A model generated the notes under the pieces. That model saw nothing but the letters and a program-made list of their open reading frames with translations, was not told the origin of the DNA and made no database searches. From Limibacillus halophilus (GTDB taxonomy: Bacteria > Pseudomonadota > Alphaproteobacteria > Kiloniellales > CECT-8803): a stretch of DNA of 64,000 nt. Each line of letters begins with the position of its first letter. Within the stretch, counting starts at the first letter, position 1. Below, one piece after another: positions 62,010-64,000 of this stretch. The DNA is taken from positions 1 through 64,000 of the forward strand of contig NZ_JACHXA010000007.1 in the NCBI RefSeq assembly GCF_014191775.1, in the 5' to 3' direction. The position numbers and the translations under genes are program-made.

Positions 62010-62244
62010 TCCCACTCCCCCAGCGCCGCCAACGCCTCGGCCCAAATGCGCCTCACTTTGACGCCGCTTACGGCCAGCCTTTCCCCTTAGGCAGCTCTCG
62101 AGGATCAGGATATACCAACTTTCACCTTGGTCGCCGTTTTTCTGCTTCTGCCTAGGTGGGCGGTGGCAAAAGCGTTTGGGGTCTGCGGGATTTTCGCAAA
62201 GCAGGTTACACTGATGGAAGCCGACAACGATCAGGGGCGATGCT

Positions 62245-63588
62245 TTGGACCAGGAAGCAGACTTCATCCACTCCCTCGGTTTACTAGAATTGCCCGGCCA
62301 TTTGCACGACTGGCTTCAGGATAACTTTCTGCGCCTGGAGACCTTGACGCAGGCCGGGATAATCGTCGCCGCTCTATTGGTGGCCTGGCTGTTGCGAGGC
62401 AGTGTTAAAGGTGTCCTGGGGATACCGGCCAAGCGCACGCTTACATGGGACGCCAAGCTACACCGTGTTGCCGAAGCGCTCCCCGACCTCGCCTTTCCGA
62501 TCGCACTGTTGCTCTTGATCCTTGCGGGTCGGGCCGTAGCCGAAGCGGCGGAGCTTCCCAGCGGTCTGCTGGTGGTGGCGATCAGTCTGACGGCGGCCTG
62601 GATCGTGATCCGCTTGGGCGCTGCCGTTGTCCAAAGTCCGCAAACCTCCCGCATTCTGGCGGTTTCCGCCTGGGCGCTTGCGGCCCTCAATATCTTGGGT
62701 TGGTTGGACGATACCATCAGAATCCTGGATGGAACCGCACTTCCCTTCGCAGGGCAGCGCATTACGCTTCTTGTGGCCTTGAAGGCGGCAATCCTGCTGC
62801 TCCTGCTCCTGTGGCTTGCCCGCGTGCTGACGCGCTTTGCCCGTGGACGCATCGACCGTTCCAAGATGCTTACGCCTTCGATGAAGGTTTTGATCGAGAA
62901 GTCGCTCAAGATCGTCGTCTTCTCTTTAGTTTTCCTGGTGACCCTTGATTACCTCGGTGTCGATTTGACGGCCTTTGCGGTTTTTACGGGTGCGTTGGGC
63001 GTGGGCGTCGGCTTTGGCTTGCAGAAGGTCGTTTCGAATCTGGTTAGTGGTTTCATTCTCTTGATGGATCGCTCTATCAAACCCGGTGACGTGATCGAAC
63101 TGGACGAAACGTTCGGATGGGTGACATCTCTTGGCGCACGCTATGTCGCGCTCTCGACCCGTGATGGTAAGGAGTGGCTCATACCGAATGAGGATCTGAT
63201 TACCCAGCGGGTCGTGAACTGGTCCTATTCCAACAAACTCCTGCGCCTGCCGGTTCGTTTCGGTGTCGCTTATCATTCGGATGTGCGCAAAGCGATGGAA
63301 TTGGCGATACAGGCCGCGAAATCCGAGCCTCGCGTGTTAACGGACCCGGCACCGGTATGCCGCCTTGTCGAATTCGGCGACAACTCAGTCAACTTTGAGC
63401 TGCGGGTCTGGATTTACGATCCCGAAGGCGGTGTCATGAATGTACGCAGCAACATTCTTTTGGCTCTATGGGATCTCCTACGCCAAGAAGAGATTGAGAT
63501 ACCCTTCCCGCAGCGCGACCTCCACATCAAGGAAGGTTCACGGCTGGTCGTGAAGTTGGACAAGGATCAACCGGACGATCAAAAGTAG
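62245..63588 (+). CDS. MscS family mechanosensitive channel
   Basis: A 447-residue channel. Residues 1 to about 210 contain several helices; the pore helix and MscS core follow (TLDYLGVDLTAFAVFTGALG then VGVGFGLQKVVSNLVSGFIL), with the beta domain (LMDRSIKPGDVIELDETFGW, VALSTRDGKEWLIPNEDLIT) and C-terminal vestibule (RVWIYDPEGGVMNVRSNI). The G/A-packed pore and the QKVVSN motif are standard. The start is taken as a TTG with GGGG nearby because no ATG is in frame upstream. It relieves osmotic pressure. Confidence 0.92.
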   Translation: MDQEADFIHSLGLLELPGHLHDWLQDNFLRLETLTQAGIIVAALLVAWLLRGSVKGVLGIPAKRTLTWDAKLHRVAEALPDLAFPIALLLLILAGRAVAEAAELPSGLLVVAISLTAAWIVIRLGAAVVQSPQTSRILAVSAWALAALNILGWLDDTIRILDGTALPFAGQRITLLVALKAAILLLLLLWLARVLTRFARGRIDRSKMLTPSMKVLIEKSLKIVVFSLVFLVTLDYLGVDLTAFAVFTGALGVGVGFGLQKVVSNLVSGFILLMDRSIKPGDVIELDETFGWVTSLGARYVALSTRDGKEWLIPNEDLITQRVVNWSYSNKLLRLPVRFGVAYHSDVRKAMELAIQAAKSEPRVLTDPAPVCRLVEFGDNSVNFELRVWIYDPEGGVMNVRSNILLALWDLLRQEEIEIPFPQRDLHIKEGSRLVVKLDKDQPDDQK

Positions 63589-63628
63589 TGCGTGTCAGGA
63601 AATTTCATAGCGCCCGTCAACCCGACGG

Positions 63629-64000
63629 TCATTGCCGGATTTTGGCGACTCCTAGTGGGACCGCGTATTTCTTGCACCAGATGATGACTTCCGATGCCTC
63701 TTCGAGCGCGGCGGTTGCTGGCGCACTGTAGCTTTGTTCGCCGGTCCAGGATTCGAGCTTTTCGAGAATGCCGCCATCGGTTGGCTTTGATGCGTTACCC
63801 AATGCAACGTAGGCATCCGGGGCGCTATCGAGCGAGAAACTTTCATCTAGCTTGATCGTGATCGTGCCATTCTCGTTCGTAACGGAGACCGTCCCAGAGG
63901 TCTTGTGACCCGATGCGCCGGTGAAGGAGCCCTCGCCAGCAAAGGCCGGGGATGTGATGATCAAGACTGTCGCCACGGCTGCTAAAAAGGTCCGCTGGAA
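63629..64000 (-). CDS. DM13-domain protein, 5' end beyond the window
   Basis: At least 123 codons, with the start cut by the right edge. The visible N terminus is a signal-peptide core (FLAAVATVLIITSPAFAGEG). The rest is one DM13 domain: GSFTGASGHKTSGTVSV, FSLDSAPDAYVALGNASKP, EKLESWTGEQSYSAP and the closing VIIWCKKYAVPLGVAKI with its conserved Trp-Cys. DM13 domains are proposed to bind redox cofactors; the protein is secreted. Confidence 0.82.
   Translation of the reverse strand, partial: FQRTFLAAVATVLIITSPAFAGEGSFTGASGHKTSGTVSVTNENGTITIKLDESFSLDSAPDAYVALGNASKPTDGGILEKLESWTGEQSYSAPATAALEEASEVIIWCKKYAVPLGVAKIRQ

Noticed and set aside
1-64000. tRNA, rRNA, CRISPR array or replication origin
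   Set aside because: No cloverleaf-like segments with conserved arms, no evenly spaced repeats and no DnaA-box clusters were seen by eye; a tRNAscan or Rfam search would settle small RNAs.

Overview
The window looks like chromosome of a free-living, aerobic, heterotrophic bacterium with moderately high G+C. The gene families (DctPQM TRAP transport, several branched-chain-type ABC importers, an SLC5/STAC histidine kinase, a ScfR-type regulator, class III cyclases and an aa3-type oxidase with a COX4-like subunit) point to an alphaproteobacterium, perhaps a Rhodospirillales-like lineage. That placement is inference; there is no rRNA or tRNA to test it.

Left part (1-23 kb): a scarred border with two IS6-type transposase remnants flanks an amidohydrolase. 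Next, read leftward, come an aconitase-X gene, a DapA-type aldolase/deaminase and a decayed amino-acid ABC ATPase, downstream of hutC-hutH-hutU. Rightward from hutD are a second histidine-ammonia-lyase-like gene whose MIO triad reads Ala-Cys-Gly, a TakP-like TRAP transporter, an MFS exporter and a TetR regulator. Then glutamate formimidoyltransferase and formimidoyl-THF cyclodeaminase flank an APC permease. Together these would deaminate histidine, hydrate urocanate and pass the formimino group to folate. No imidazolonepropionase (hutI) is in the window.

Middle (23-34 kb): an XRE-cupin regulator faces an adc-putP-SDR operon headed by a perfect palindrome. A MarR protein with a Cys-rich tail is divergent from a secreted protein, a redoxin and a possible 50-residue membrane protein. 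Then come a class III cyclase and a glutamine-synthetase-like gene behind an RpiR regulator.

33-41.5 kb is one rightward catabolic and uptake operon: an N-formylglutamate-amidohydrolase-like enzyme, two related cysteine hydrolases, a complete HAAT ABC importer and a class III aminotransferase. It probably imports and breaks down a nitrogenous amide or carbamoyl compound; the substrate is unknown.

41.5-54 kb: a BNR-propeller protein paired with a MoaD/ThiS-like protein ending in Gly-Gly, a response regulator/small membrane protein/symporter-kinase signalling operon, a ScfR-type regulator, and a second complete HAAT ABC importer.

54-64 kb: a DUF2189 membrane protein, a leftward cytochrome c oxidase operon (coxB, a 30-codon coupled ORF, coxA, two subunit III genes, a COX4-like gene and a possible tiny membrane protein), a cyclase with a heme-c type sensor domain, an MscS channel, and a DM13 protein running off the right edge.
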